Below, piece by piece: positions 27,874 through 39,135 of a DNA stretch of 64,000 nucleotides. This DNA is from Rachycentron canadum (taxonomy: Eukaryota > Chordata > Actinopteri > Carangiformes > Rachycentridae). A program made the translations under genes and the position numbers. The notes beneath the pieces were generated by a model. That model was not told the DNA's origin. It made no database searches and saw nothing but the letters and a program-made list of their open reading frames with translations. Location: the NCBI GenBank assembly GCA_038496675.1, contig CM076653.1, forward strand, positions 8,927,185 through 8,991,184. Reading direction: 5' to 3'. Position 1 is the stretch's first letter, and every line of letters begins with the position of its first letter.

Positions 27874-27910
27874 GGGGGGTGGGGAGTGGAGGGAGGTGGG
27901 GGGGGGGAGG
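27874..27910 (+). repeat. G-run block with quadruplex potential
   Basis: Multiple runs of three to ten G separated by one to three bases on the plus strand, between two non-repetitive blocks. Confidence 0.6.
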
Positions 27911-27959
27911 AGTTAATGAAATCTTCAAGAGAGATCAGCCAATTTCATTTCACCAACTT

Positions 27960-28560
27960 CTCGACTTTATACAAAGATGCAGCAGGTGTTGGCTCCCGAG
28001 AAGAATTTTGGGTAAATATTGATCCTGTAAATATGTGTGTGCCGTTCGCACCCTCCCCGTTTCTCCCTTCCTCTCCCGCTCCCCTCCTCTCGGAGAGACG
28101 CACCCTCCCTGCAGCCGGCATGGGAGCTAGTTAAGTGAGGTATCATCTTCAGTCCGCAGATAGCCCACTGTCTCCCACAAGGCCATTGTGGGTACGGTAC
28201 AACTGTTGCGAGTGGGTGGCACATCTGTTCCCTGAGACAGGCAAGGCCCCCGGGGTCATCACGCGCCTCGGCTAGCGTTTCACGCGCATCACTAATAACC
28301 GCTCTGGTATCTCTGCTTAGCTGAAAGACAAAGGGCCTTGATGGGTGCCACTCGCCTTCAGATCTGAGCCGCGACATTTCTAATAGAAAGAGCATTAAGT
28401 ATCATGTTTACCTTATTCTCATCCTTCGATCCATCTGGCACAGCATTTACACTTAACAGGTTAAGTATATTCAAGATATACACGTCTGACATGGAATAAA
28501 TTTGCAGTCCGTGGCGCAGGTTCTTCGATTGAAGCACCATATGCACACTGCTGCTGTATG
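27960..28560. promoter_or_regulatory. candidate conserved non-coding element (GC-balanced)
   Basis: Repeat-free, with CpG-containing motifs preserved (gggtcatcacgcgcctcggc, cacgcgcatcactaataacc) and AT-type motifs toward the right (gcattaagtatcatgtttac, acacttaacaggttaagtat). CpG retention outside genes is uncommon in vertebrate DNA and can mark constrained or unmethylated elements. An open minus-strand frame of 142 codons overlaps but has no domain or splice support. Confidence 0.3.
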
Positions 28561-28902
28561 CTATAGTTGCCAGGTTTCAGAGGCACCAGCGTTTGTGAAA
28601 TATGCAGAGACACAATGAGGACAATTTATGGAATTAAAACTGTATCAGTGTCTCGGCTTACCCCGCAAACTTTACTGTAAGAATATTCAGAATCACAACT
28701 GTACAGCTTTTGTCAAAGTCAGGAGTACTCCCTCCCACAATAGCCAGGGATATGCGCACCCCCGCACTAAACTAAAAAGTTTAAATCCAACTCAAGCTCT
28801 GAAAGAAAGAGAGAGCGGACGGAAAGAGGGAGATTGAGTGTTCATGTTTGCAATCCCTGTGCACAGTTAAAAGAGTTGGAGGGAGATGGGGTGGGGGTGG
28901 GG

Positions 28903-29297
28903 NNNNNNNNNNNNNNNNNNNNNNNNNNNNNNNNNNNNNNNNNNNNNNNNNNNNNNNNNNNNNNNNNNNNNNNNNNNNNNNNNNNNNNNNNNNNNNNNNN
29001 NNNNNNNNNNNNNNNNNNNNNNNNNNNNNNNNNNNNNNNNNNNNNNNNNNNNNNNNNNNNNNNNNNNNNNNNNNNNNNNNNNNNNNNNNNNNNNNNNNNN
29101 NNNNNNNNNNNNNNNNNNNNNNNNNNNNNNNNNNNNNNNNNNNNNNNNNNNNNNNNNNNNNNNNNNNNNNNNNNNNNNNNNNNNNNNNNNNNNNNNNNNN
29201 NNNNNNNNNNNNNNNNNNNNNNNNNNNNNNNNNNNNNNNNNNNNNNNNNNNNNNNNNNNNNNNNNNNNNNNNNNNNNNNNNNNNNNNNNNNNNNNNN
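28903..29297. other. assembly gap (395 N)
   Basis: Unresolved bases. The left flank is a G-run tract (about 28881-28902) and the right flank a GA microsatellite (about 29302-29330), so the missing sequence is probably simple repeat. Open frames that cross it are artefacts. Confidence 1.
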
Positions 29298-29301
29298 GAG
29301 A

Positions 29302-29331
29302 TGGAGAGAGAGAGAGAGAGCGAGAGAGAGT
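29302..29331 (+). repeat. GA-rich microsatellite at gap edge
   Basis: Interrupted GA dinucleotides directly to the right of the gap; probably the visible end of a longer unresolved repeat. Confidence 0.8.
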
Positions 29332-29525
29332 CAGGTGAGTTTGTGTTGTGTTGGAGGTAGGAAAAGAAGAGCTTGTATGTGTGTATGTGTCCACGGGGCT
29401 GGTTCACCAGCTCACCGGGAGCAGTGATGGCTCTGGTAGTAGAGGGCGAGCAGAGAGCGTGGAGGATGAAAGATGGAGCCTAATCCTCCACATGTGGCAT
29501 CTTTCTCCCCCCCCCTCCACCCCAC

Positions 29526-29558
<33 letters not shown>

Positions 29559-30864
29559 GAAAGCCAACTGGAGCTGTTCTTTGGACTGTAGGCCAGGGGC
29601 TCCAGGAAAGCATTGCCTCCAGCCAAAGCACATAGTGTGAAATGAGAAGCTAAAGCTTGAATGTGCTTTTGTTTATCAGAAAACTGCACTCTAAGTGGGA
29701 TTGGCAGTGGCAGGGCCCAAACTCCATAAGTCATATAGACTGGCTTGGGCCGAAGTGGGGATGGCACGGCGAGGTTTCAGGCTTGAGCGGCCCAGGAAAG
29801 GCAGCTCGTCAGTCAGCCACTTGGCAGCCGGTCTCCCCCTTCATCGCCCCGCTCCTATAATCTTGGTTCCAACACAAAGGGGGGGATCAAAGAGGTCAAT
29901 CTAAAGTAGGAAAACATGGTCACAAGTTGAGAAAATAAAGGAAAAGAAACATTTGATATCCACCGGTCTGGTTGGAGCCGCGCTGAGGGGAAACTCCAGA
30001 CGTCAAACCTAAACTCTGGGAATTGGGGACGCAGATTTCTGGGTGAGAAGAGGCCAGCAGGGTGCCAAAGACTGATAAATTTTTGAGATGGATTGTATGA
30101 GGAGATCCATGACCATGAGGCTCTTGGCTCCAAAGTGGCACAAAGATAACTTCAAAGTAGGCGGAAAGTTATGAAGGGGCTCAGAGCTTTGGATGAATCT
30201 GAGACGGGCTGGAGGACGAGATGGAGGATTAAGCACAGTGCTGAGGGAAATCTGACTTCTGCTGATGCACTCCTGAGTCCATTTGCGAGGATCTGTGTGA
30301 CACATTCTAAAATTAATTTTAATTAATCTGAAAAATAACATCTGATGCGTCAACCTGCAGCACCCACAAGCTCTGTGTGACTCCACAGGTAAGAGACAGA
30401 CGGATCTAAATTGCTTTGCAGTGTCGACGAGAAGGGAAAGTCTCACATTGTTGCCATTACTTCTTTCTTTTTGACAATCGAGAAACAACTGACAAAAAAG
30501 TAAAAAATGATTTCAGCCTTAAATAACCAGCATCTAACATTTGCTGTTATACATCAATGTTGCCAGGGGAGAAGCAGGAAGTCAGAGCCAAGTGCACTCA
30601 GTCATATAAGTGTGAAGATTTCCTTTATTATCTTTGTTTGGAAACCTGTATTTCTAGAGAGAGATTTTATGATGTCCTCTTCACCCTAACATCCAATTAG
30701 AGCGGAGATACTGGACAATGATTAAGAAGCAAATAATGTCCTCTGAGCATAAAAACAGAAAACCTGCTCCATGCATGAAGAACTGAAAACTGGAGGTGGT
30801 TTGGCAGAGTGTTGAGGGTGGAGGTCAGTGGCGGCTGGGAATTACGGTCAACTACTATATGTTA
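29332..30864. other. intergenic, no gene recognised
   Basis: Contains a 27-base T run (29528-29554). A repeat-free stretch at about 29640-29860 may be regulatory. A minus-strand open frame of 159 codons (30009-30488) has no recognisable domain or splice support. Nothing else is supported. Confidence 0.5.
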
Positions 30865-31030
30865 GGGTCTTCGACTGTATGTAAAAATGGATGCGGACTC
30901 CGGGGCTGAAAAGTGAAGCCAATGTTGAAGAGTCTTAAACATGCATTCTATCTAATGACCATCAGGGGGCGACTCCACTGGTTGTAAAGTCTGTTTGTAT
31001 CGTCTGTGACACTGACACTGACAGCTTTGG
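30865..31030 (+). repeat. family D dispersed repeat, 5' partial copy
   Basis: Contains gactgtatgtaaaaatggat, gactccggggctgaaaagtg then gcattctatctaatgaccat and cagggggcgactccactggt. It is repeated, more diverged, in the element starting at 31046 and at 49.1 kb. It lies immediately upstream of the fuller copy, in the same orientation. Confidence 0.65.
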
Positions 31031-31045
31031 TTTTAAGGTCCAAAG

Positions 31046-31563
31046 CATAGACTTTTTTAAAAATGGACGTAGACTCCAGGTACGAAAAGTGAAGGCTTGC
31101 ATTCTGTCTAATGGCCATTAGACAGAATGGATGTAAATTATTGAAGTCAATGGGAAAATGACCCTAATTCTGGCTTGGTTTATTACCTCAGTAAATATTT
31201 TCCTAATGATTTTATGGTCTCAGTCTCTAGTTTCAAGTCTAGGCTATAAAGCAGGGTATGGATTAGGGCAACAGCGTGATTGATAGACCGTACCACACAG
31301 GGCAACCTGCCTGATAATCAGGATAGAGCACAGAGCAGGTCAGATCCACACCTCACTCCTCCTCAGCTGCACCCTTTCCACCTTCTCCTCCTCCACACTG
31401 TGTTGTGGTTAGGGTTGAGGTTGGACGGGGTAAATTTGTATATTAGCGTTTCCAGGTCATTCGAGTTACACAACTCTTCATCACCTGCTCAAGGTGGTGA
31501 TGATGTTACGTCCATTTCCTGCCTGTGTCCCATGATACTTTGTGGTAAAAGAAAGTCTATAGT
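31046..31563 (+). repeat. family D dispersed repeat, copy 1 (MITE-like, degenerate TIRs)
   Basis: The left end, catagacttttttaaaaatg then gacgtag, is mirrored at the right by tacgtccattt (31507-31517) and aaagtctatag (31552-31562), suggesting degenerate terminal inverted repeats. The interior has gggaaaatgaccctaattct, tttattacctcagtaaatat and cctgcctgataatcaggata (31305 on). The same phrases in the same order occur at 49.1-49.5 kb. A perfect 30-base palindrome sits at 31100-31129. No coding capacity. Confidence 0.65.
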
Positions 31564-34500
31564 TTAGTTTTTGTGTTCCTTCCACAAAGGCCTGTGTTAC
31601 TGTTTTACTGGGTTAAACGCGTCATTCAAGCACCATCCACTGAATCCACTGCATAGTTGATTTAGGAAGAATTAAGGTTGTTACTGACTTTCTGAGTCAA
31701 TCCAGGGATTTCAAAAGGCAAACATCCAATCTCAACAAATCCCCCTTTAACAGACTGTATGGCAAAATCTTTCTCATTGATATTCAATACACTTGAGGGC
31801 CGAGATACTTTGCTGCTGGTCCTGTTAAACAACACTGCAACACAAAGCCAGCACATCATCGCAGCACATTTACTCCACTGCAGCAGCCCTGCGTTACTCT
31901 TTCATTTAAAAGGCTGTACCACTTTCAGTCACTCGAGGACAGACACAAAGAGCAGGCGCTTTTCAAAGGGCCCATTGTGGAGCCCAGTGAAATTATTCAA
32001 TTAGTGAATTTAGCACCTGATCTGGTTAGCCAGTAGCCCCGAGGACGCTACAGCTGCATGAGAAAGAGAGAGAGTTAGAGACATAAAAGAAGAGGAGGGG
32101 GTTGGACAGACCAGACGGTGTAATATTCATTACCTCCCACTCCCCCCTGTTTTATGACAGCAAAATTACCCAGTATTCATATCACACCCTGTAAAATATT
32201 GCTTTTCATAACACACATCTATTCCTCTTTACAGTGCAAGATATTATCTCACATCGTAGGCATACATGCATTTTGTAAAACAGATTGTAGATTTTGTAGA
32301 TTTTGTAATTTGGATGTTTAATAGGCTTCACTCAGCCTGATGCACTCACACACACACACACACACATACACACACACACGACAGGACACCGTGGTTTTTA
32401 GAAAAGAAGAAAGAGAGCAGACATGCGTGGACAGGACCTTTTTTCTGCTCAAATGCTGGAGTTCTTCATCCTGTCATGTCATGACGTAACTTAAAGGCAC
32501 AATCATCACTTCATTTGAACCCCCTACGTTTGGTTTTAACCCAGTCAATTATTCCAGGAATTAGACCCATATCTGACAACCCCTCACCTCATGATTGAGG
32601 TACAATGCCAAGCTGTGTGCCAACGCCAGATCAGCGTGCTTTGCAGAGAGATCATAGGGGTGTAGATGTCAGGGAGGTGGATGAATGTGACGCAGGAGAT
32701 CAGCATTTGTGTCCAGTCACAGTCCTGCAAACAACGTCCATGTTTATTGGTGAGCAGACTAACGGGTTTGCTGAAATCCAAAGCAGTAGATTTTGCAGAA
32801 TCATTCAGTGAGGACAAGACTGTTGGAGGCAAGTTCAAACAAAATCAGTTGCCTCTATGACTATGACTTTTTTTTTTTTTTTTATTGCATCAGTTACCTC
32901 AACAAGCTCTGCTGTACCACGCACAGGACACCTGAATTAGCTAGGTATGGTAATCTCCATTTCATGACTATGTCCCGTGAGTTAAACGAGATGACGTCAG
33001 ATGCAAGTTTTCAAACGTCACCATACATCACCTGAGAAAGAACTAATCCCCACGAAGGACGTCATGAAAACAGCAGGGTGCTGTTTGTGTGTATGTTACA
33101 CTTTTCTACTGGGCTACTGAGCCCAAGTTGATCTGAGAGGTTTGATTACTGGCTTCGTCATGATTCTGAATAACATCGTTGTTTTTCTAATGGAAGGTCA
33201 AGATGATTAAATATGCCGTTCATGAGAAGTTTTACAATTAACCTTTATCACAAATTGGCTGGAAAGTACAAATTGTTTTAGATGCCTTTGTTACATATAA
33301 AGTCCTGATTTAAGAAATTTTCTGAGACTGTATTTCATGTTTCACTCTTGATAAGTGTCGACATCCTTTAGCCTGGAAATCACCAAACCAATGTTTAATA
33401 GGAAGGAGATCAAATAATAAAGACAGTTCTGCACCACCAGCTGACAAACTGGTACAGACTGAACTTTCATTCAAAACACCACCAACGCATTTTGGCATTT
33501 AATTAGAAACCCTGATTAAGGCCCAGCACAGACACAAACTGGTCTGTGTGTGAAGGAAACACGCTGTTCACGCCTAGTTATTGCATTTACAAAAGGAATA
33601 AAAACATGAGAACTTCTTCGCTAAACTAGCTAATCTGCACCAATTACAATAAGTTCAGCTGTCAATATAAATTTGTTTTCTCTGAGTGGAAAAATGTGAG
33701 ATTATTAGTTTGCACGAAGATACTAAGATGCCTGTGAAATCACACACTTTAAACTGTTTGGCCCTAATTCATGGCCAGTCTACCTCCAGCACCTCGAGGC
33801 TGTTAAGACAGACTGTTATCATAGATCCAAGGCAAATCAAAAGTGTTGTAACCTCACCAGCCATCTGGATCTTGGAAGCTCTTTTTCAGTTTTCAGAGAG
33901 AATTGCTTTACAAAAAAAAAAAAAAAATGAAATTTGAGCCTGATGGAGCCAGATGGCTCACAAGGTTAGGGTTGTTCAACACACAGCCTTTTTAAAAGGA
34001 TGAGCACAGTGGCTACATACAGTACAGTAACATACCACGTCTAATGGATGAGCGTCAGAGCTCTGTGATCATTTCGTCAAAATGAATCTAATAAACTGTG
34101 TTAGAGAAGTGGAGAAAAATGTTTTTTTCTTTTTCTGATATGTATGGAAGATTCCTTGATCACTATAATTAGTGGAACTCTAATGAGGCAATTATAAACA
34201 ACTGATGAAAGCAGTTTGATGAGTTGTACACAAAAAAAGAGTGAATATCTGAAAAAAAAAAACAGCAATAAATGTAAGTTTGAATCGACCCGAGTAATTA
34301 AAGGCCATGTAAATACTTGGTACATTAAATATTAATCATGCAGGTGCAGGCCAAACATTTCCCAGAAGTTGTGGGCAAACTTCAGAATAAAAAAAAAAAA
34401 AAACACATGGCAGTGTATTAAATCACAAATTTAATTTCAGAGTGAGCAAAATAGCACATTCAGCAGGCAGTTGTTTCACTTTGAGCATCTTTCTTTCATC

Positions 34501-36199
34501 TCGGTCTGCACACTTCCCGGTGTGTGCACAGACACAAGCTGTAATCCACTCTGAAATGCAGCGACTGGGGCGAGAGCTTCAGTAAAACTGTTTAGGCTCG
34601 GATACCTCATTTACACTTGCAGCAGTTCAGCAAATGCTCCGAGAGCTCGGGGCACACAGCGAGCTCGTAGCTTATTGTTAAAGATCCGCCTGAGGGTCAG
34701 CGGGGGCTCTGACAGACACCAGACACAACGGGAAGAGACAGTTTGATTGAGCGGCAACAAAAATGCAAACAAGTTTTTACTTTGAAAAATAATTGGGATC
34801 AATTTAAATTCCCTCAGACTACCTTCGACACTAAAAGAAGAAAAAAAAAAAAAAAAAAACAACCTTTCTTCAGTATTTTGATATGGGCTTTTCAACAAGA
34901 TGTTTTTTTTTAGTTTTTTTTTTTAATCACAACTAACAAATTTTCCAAACATCTGTTGATTTTCCTTAATTTTTGTCCAGTCAGGTTGTGTCAAAGTTTT
35001 ATGAGCTTCGTGGACTTTTTATTTTTTCAAAATATGCACTTGTTAGAAACGTGACACAAAATATTGAAAACTTGTTCACGTTGAGGGAAAACCTTATGAC
35101 TCAAAAGGTTTGGAAATGAAGGGAAAGTACAAAAAAAAAAAAAAAGTGTGTACCCTGTATCTGGAAATGACAAACAATGTTGAAAATTAAAACTGCATGG
35201 ATAAGACGGTAAATACTAAATTTTTCGTCATAAAGAGACCAAACTGTTGTGGGTCTCTCATACTCTGCCTTCCTCACTCTCTTTGTCGCTCTCAGACCGA
35301 AGTGCACTGGTTCCTACTGAACACAAAAAAACTTTTTTAAACGACTTACAAATACATCTTTTTTCTCCAAAAACAGCTGGCCACTGTAGTTTTTAGCAAA
35401 TGTTGCACAAACAAAGGGGGAAATACTGCATCTGTTGGGGACTATTTCCATTGGAGGATTTATACACAATTTTTGCTATGGTGAGTATTTACAGCAGCAG
35501 GATGGTGGATATAGGATATAACCAGACTTATCCTTTAAAGTCCCAGTTTCTCATAATCATTTCCAAGGCCAATCAATTTGTTTGCAGAATTTTCAAATTC
35601 AAGGTTTACTTTTCTTGATTAATGGCGTGATCTGCCTTACACTGCTTTTTCTTATTTCTTGAAATAAGTTCATTTGAATTGAGAAAACCTTGATGACGTA
35701 CGTTTAATGTACAGACACCTTGTTTGTTTTTTATGTATTTTAGGAAAGTGTGGCTTTTAAGTGAAATTGATTTATTAAGTAAATATTTTTAGTGGCCTCT
35801 TCATCATCTTCATCACATCCGTCAGCCGCTCAGGAACCAGCGCTGAAAACTCTTTGCCTAGACCAGATGAGGATGCAGCACGTCCTCCTCTGCTGTTTTT
35901 CTTTCTTTTCTTTTCTTTTTTTTTTTTTTTTGATGACCGTGATGACAGAGTCACCTGATGCTGATGACGTCGCAGCACTCTCTGGACGCATGGCCGGTTC
36001 AGACCGGCGCCTGTGTGGGCTCGGCGTGCCAGCTCCACACAGCAGGAGTGTGGCCGAGGAGAAAGGAGGTGGCCCGGGGGCAGACTCTGTGTCAGCTGAT
36101 AGTGCAGAGGGTGGGCAGGGCCGGGGGGAGGGTGGCATGCCTGGGCGCGAAAGGCTCGCCAAGACCCACACTCTTTTGGCATTTTGGCAAGGGCAAGCG
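31564..36199. other. intergenic, simple repeats only
   Basis: CA repeat at 32347-32379, and T/A homopolymers near 32869-32883, 33912-33926, 34387-34402, 34841-34858, 35131-35145 and 35919-35931. A minus-strand open frame of 147 codons (35775-36218) overlaps a Lys-rich low-complexity stretch from the T run and has no domain. No gene, RNA or classified transposon is supported. Confidence 0.55.
32347..32379 (+). repeat. (CA)n microsatellite
   Basis: CA dinucleotides with one TA interruption. Confidence 0.9.
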
Positions 36200-36940
36200 G
36201 CGAAATAAAATGATCCAATTTAAGCTGGTTTAGGAGTGCCGAAGAATATTCAAATATTTATTTTTGCAGGGCATTCGGGGAGGCTGCGCTTGCTCCTCAG
36301 ATCTGCAAAAGAACTAAGTTTTCGTCTATAAGCCTCAGCAACGGCAGCGCCATCTTGATAGCCAGTTGGCCTCCAGTGGTGGAAAATGGATCTGACGGTG
36401 GAGTTTCAGATTCCTGCTGCTCTGCTGTCTTCTCAATCCTCTTTCTACCCTCTCCTGCTTACCTCCCTTTCATAACTGCACTGCCTCCCCCTTTTTTATG
36501 TGCCATTTTCAGGGCCCTTTATTTCACTCCAGCATTTCTCTCTATTCTCTTATCTGGACAAAACTTAAAATCTAATTGAAAAGCTAACGAGACAAAACTC
36601 ATTGTCGAGATGAACATAAAAAAATATCTTGTTGATGATCCTGCTTTTACACTGAGTACTTTCTCTGATACGTGTAATTCATCTACATGCTCTATAATAA
36701 TAAAGCCTTTGCTAAATTGTCTCTCGTAAGTACCAAAAAATAATGTCCAGCGCCCGTCTATATTTTCTGCCCGAGACTGACATTGACGGCAGGATCTTTC
36801 AAATGATTGCTTTTTAATGCCATTATTGTTATTATGGTTATTATTACTGCTAATGAGGGAAATACAGCCCTGGTTTTCCTCAGCATGAATTTCACCATGG
36901 AAATAAATGAGTAAAAAAGCCTTTATTGAATTACACTAAA
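36200..36940. promoter_or_regulatory. candidate conserved non-coding elements (two blocks)
   Basis: Two repeat-free AT-rich blocks, about 36200-36350 and 36560-36940, separated by a CT-rich stretch. Motifs include gatccaatttaagctggttt, attcaaatatttatttttgc, gctttttaatgccattattg and attattactgctaatgaggg. No open frame with coding character. Regulatory role is inference from texture. Confidence 0.3.
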
Positions 36941-37098
36941 AGCAATCTCAAATAAATGGGCCTTGAATCTGCCTCCATGAGACGACGCTTGCTATGGTAT
37001 AATTTCATTGTGCGGGGAACAAGAACAGCGGGGCCAAAGACACAGACAGACCCCTGATATGGAGGCTTCAGCATTGTCTTGGAAACAGTATCGTGCAC

Positions 37099-37145
<47 letters not shown>

Positions 37146-38282
37146 CGTGCGTGTGTGTGTGTGAACTAAACGTCTTCTTTTTTTCTTGTCTTGTTTTGTG
37201 AGTCATCCCTCCCGCTTTGAAAGATGCTAAAGCTAAAGGGGGGCACAGACGCCGTCGCCGCTGTCGATTTGACGCGAGGTCGTTCGTATTCAGTTTATAA
37301 ATAGAACAATTAAGCAATTATCATAACGGCAACTCTGACCCTGTGTGGTTTTTAACGCAGCAACAAACAAATTCGCAGCTCTGGCAGCATCAGTATTCTG
37401 AAGCAGACACTGCAGAGATCCTACATCTGTCCTGTATCACAGCTGCGCAATGTTTTTTTTTTTTTTTTTTTTTTTTCTTTTACGTGACCGTGATGAATGA
37501 TTTCTTCTTACTTTTAACTTCTAAAGTAAAATTTTGTGACTGGGTCAAAGTGCAGTGTTTAACATGCAGCGGGTGGGAAAAACCAAAAAAAAGGGGGGGT
37601 GGGGGGAATTCTGCAAAAGCTAAATCTGCATCATTTCTCTCAGTTTGTCGTTATCAACAAGTTACATCAGCAGCCGCTCTATGGCCCATATGAGCAGCTG
37701 AGGTCTCCTGGGATGTTTATTGTGAACGTGTCAATGGACTTTGTTGTGGGTTTAGAGGTCATGACCTCTGTCACATAAACCGCCCATTGTATGCCTGAGC
37801 ACATCAGGTCACCGGAGCAAACGGCTCTAAAATATGAACGTGGTGATTGTCAGGCTGATAATCATGTTTTCTGTTCTTTTTATTTAGACATGCATTATAT
37901 GGAAAGACTCATAAAGAAATGATTGGGTTGCGATCAGACAAAGTCGTGCGTGTCAGTTTGAATAATCTCACCTCCCCTGTCGCTGCAGATTGAGAGTCTG
38001 CAACAACAGCCAGTCATTTTATTTATTTTAGTCAAAAAGTTACTCTTTTAGTGTAAAGTGAAGTCTCTAGAAACAAGTGTCGAGTTGAGAAATTGGATTA
38101 ATGTTTGAAACAAGAATTTTTCAGGAATTTTATTCACGAAATGTGTTTGAAAAATGTTTCCAGATAATAAGCAGACTTTGAACTCACAGGAGAGTGGACA
38201 CGCAGAAACATTGTTTTCCTTTCACTGCTATATCATGTAAAACAGCAGACGATGACTCTATAACACACATCTCAATGTGAAA
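36941..38282. other. intergenic with alternating Pu/Py tract, no gene
   Basis: Carries the 72-base alternating tract (37092-37163), a T run at 37451-37476 and a G-rich stretch at 37594-37607. The remainder is unremarkable AT-rich DNA. Confidence 0.6.
37092..37163 (+). repeat. 72-base alternating pyrimidine-purine tract (AT/TG/TGCG)
   Basis: Starts cgtgcac, then an AT stretch, (TG)n, three GCGT units and (GT)n. Every step from 37092 to 37163 alternates pyrimidine and purine without a break. Such tracts are Z-DNA prone, and the GCGT part is the most favourable. Confidence 0.9.
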
Positions 38283-38290
38283 CATTAAAC

Positions 38291-38556
38291 CAGTGGTTTC
38301 AAAACTTTTGGCTTGTGAAACCTCACAGAAGAAATGAGCGAGGTGTTAACAGGTTCATCTAAGAACACATTTAGTCAAATCAGTTGAGGCCTGAAGAGGT
38401 AAAAGTATAAATAGCAATGATCAGAGAAATAATACGACACTGTGTTGCAGAAGTTTTTTTTTTTTTTCTTTCCTGTCTAATTAGTTATTTTACAACCACC
38501 CAGATTTGTCTTGTGAACTTTTAAAGTGGTTCTGATGCTGCAGTTTGGGACGACTG
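38291..38556 (+). mobile_element. decayed hAT-like MITE
   Basis: The left end cagtggtttcaaaact (38291-38306) and the right end agtttgggacgactg (38542-38556) are degenerate inverted repeats of the CAGTGGTTC-type ends of hAT elements. The flanking octamers cattaaac (38283-38290) and aactaaac (38557-38564) match at 6 of 8 positions, fitting a hAT 8-base target duplication. The interior includes ttggcttgtgaaacctcaca and cccagatttgtcttgtgaac, which I recognise from a fish repeat. Non-autonomous. Confidence 0.55.
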
Positions 38557-38557
38557 A

Positions 38558-39135
38558 ACTAAACTACCCTTAAAAAACTTAACCTTAACTGCTATTTCAA
38601 CATTGATGCATCAGTAACAATCAGATAATGTAAATATAACAATATATATTACTTTTCATACATGTAAAGTTTGTTAAAGGTCCCATTTTAAGAGTTGATA
38701 TCCACAAGAAGATATATTTGTGGTTTTAAGAACCAAAATCCATCTCAGTGTAGTTTCACAGTCAGTGAGTGGCTCTGAGTGATTTGAACACATAATAAAC
38801 TATAGAACCAAATCCTGGACAGTTGGATGATGGGTCCAAGTGGGCCGGGTTTGTGGCATTCGTTTGTGGCATTTGTTGTGACATCACAAAGTTAGTCCTG
38901 ACGGCTGCTTTTAAGGCTCAGTTTCTGAATACAGGCTGTGTATTTCTCAGACTGAGACCTTTGATACGTTCACAGTATTAATATTGAACATAGACCTGAT
39001 TTATAAACAAAAAAGACAGACACCTCACTTTGCACAATATTGGACCTTTAATAATACCTTGAGTATTTTTAGATCACTGTGTTGTTTTTTTTTTTTTTTT
39101 TACTCAAGTACAGGATCTGAATACTTATACCACTG
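38558..39135 (+). repeat. teleost interspersed repeat, family E, copy 3 (right part), interrupted
   Basis: The left segment has taaactacccttaaaaaact and aacattgatgcatcagtaac, the body of the family. The right segment after the insertion has gagtatttttagatcactgt and ends tactcaagtacaggatctga then ccactg, the known right end. It is split by the TTAA-flanked element at 38678-39047. Confidence 0.55.
38678..39047 (+). mobile_element. TTAA-flanked MITE (370 bases), nested
   Basis: Terminal inverted repeats: the left end aggtcccatttt pairs with the right end aatattggacct (near-complementary, 10 of 12). Both sides carry TTAA (38674-38677 and 39048-39051), the target duplication typical of piggyBac-type elements. 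The interior, with gtggttttaagaaccaaaat and gttgtgacatcacaaagtta, matches a fish repeat I recognise. No coding capacity. It is inserted inside family E copy 3. Confidence 0.65.

Noticed and set aside
27967..28395. 142-codon minus-strand open frame
   Set aside because: Composition follows local GC-rich non-coding sequence, with no domain and no codon pattern; the block looks regulatory rather than coding.
28781..29427. Long frames of about 150-208 codons on both strands
   Set aside because: They exist only because the N gap is read as open; artefact.
30009..30488. 159-codon minus-strand open frame
   Set aside because: No family resemblance and no splice support; likely chance.
35775..36218. 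147-codon minus-strand frame and overlapping 138-codon plus-strand frame
   Set aside because: Low-complexity Lys/Phe runs from a T homopolymer and no domains; opposing frames in GC-rich sequence.
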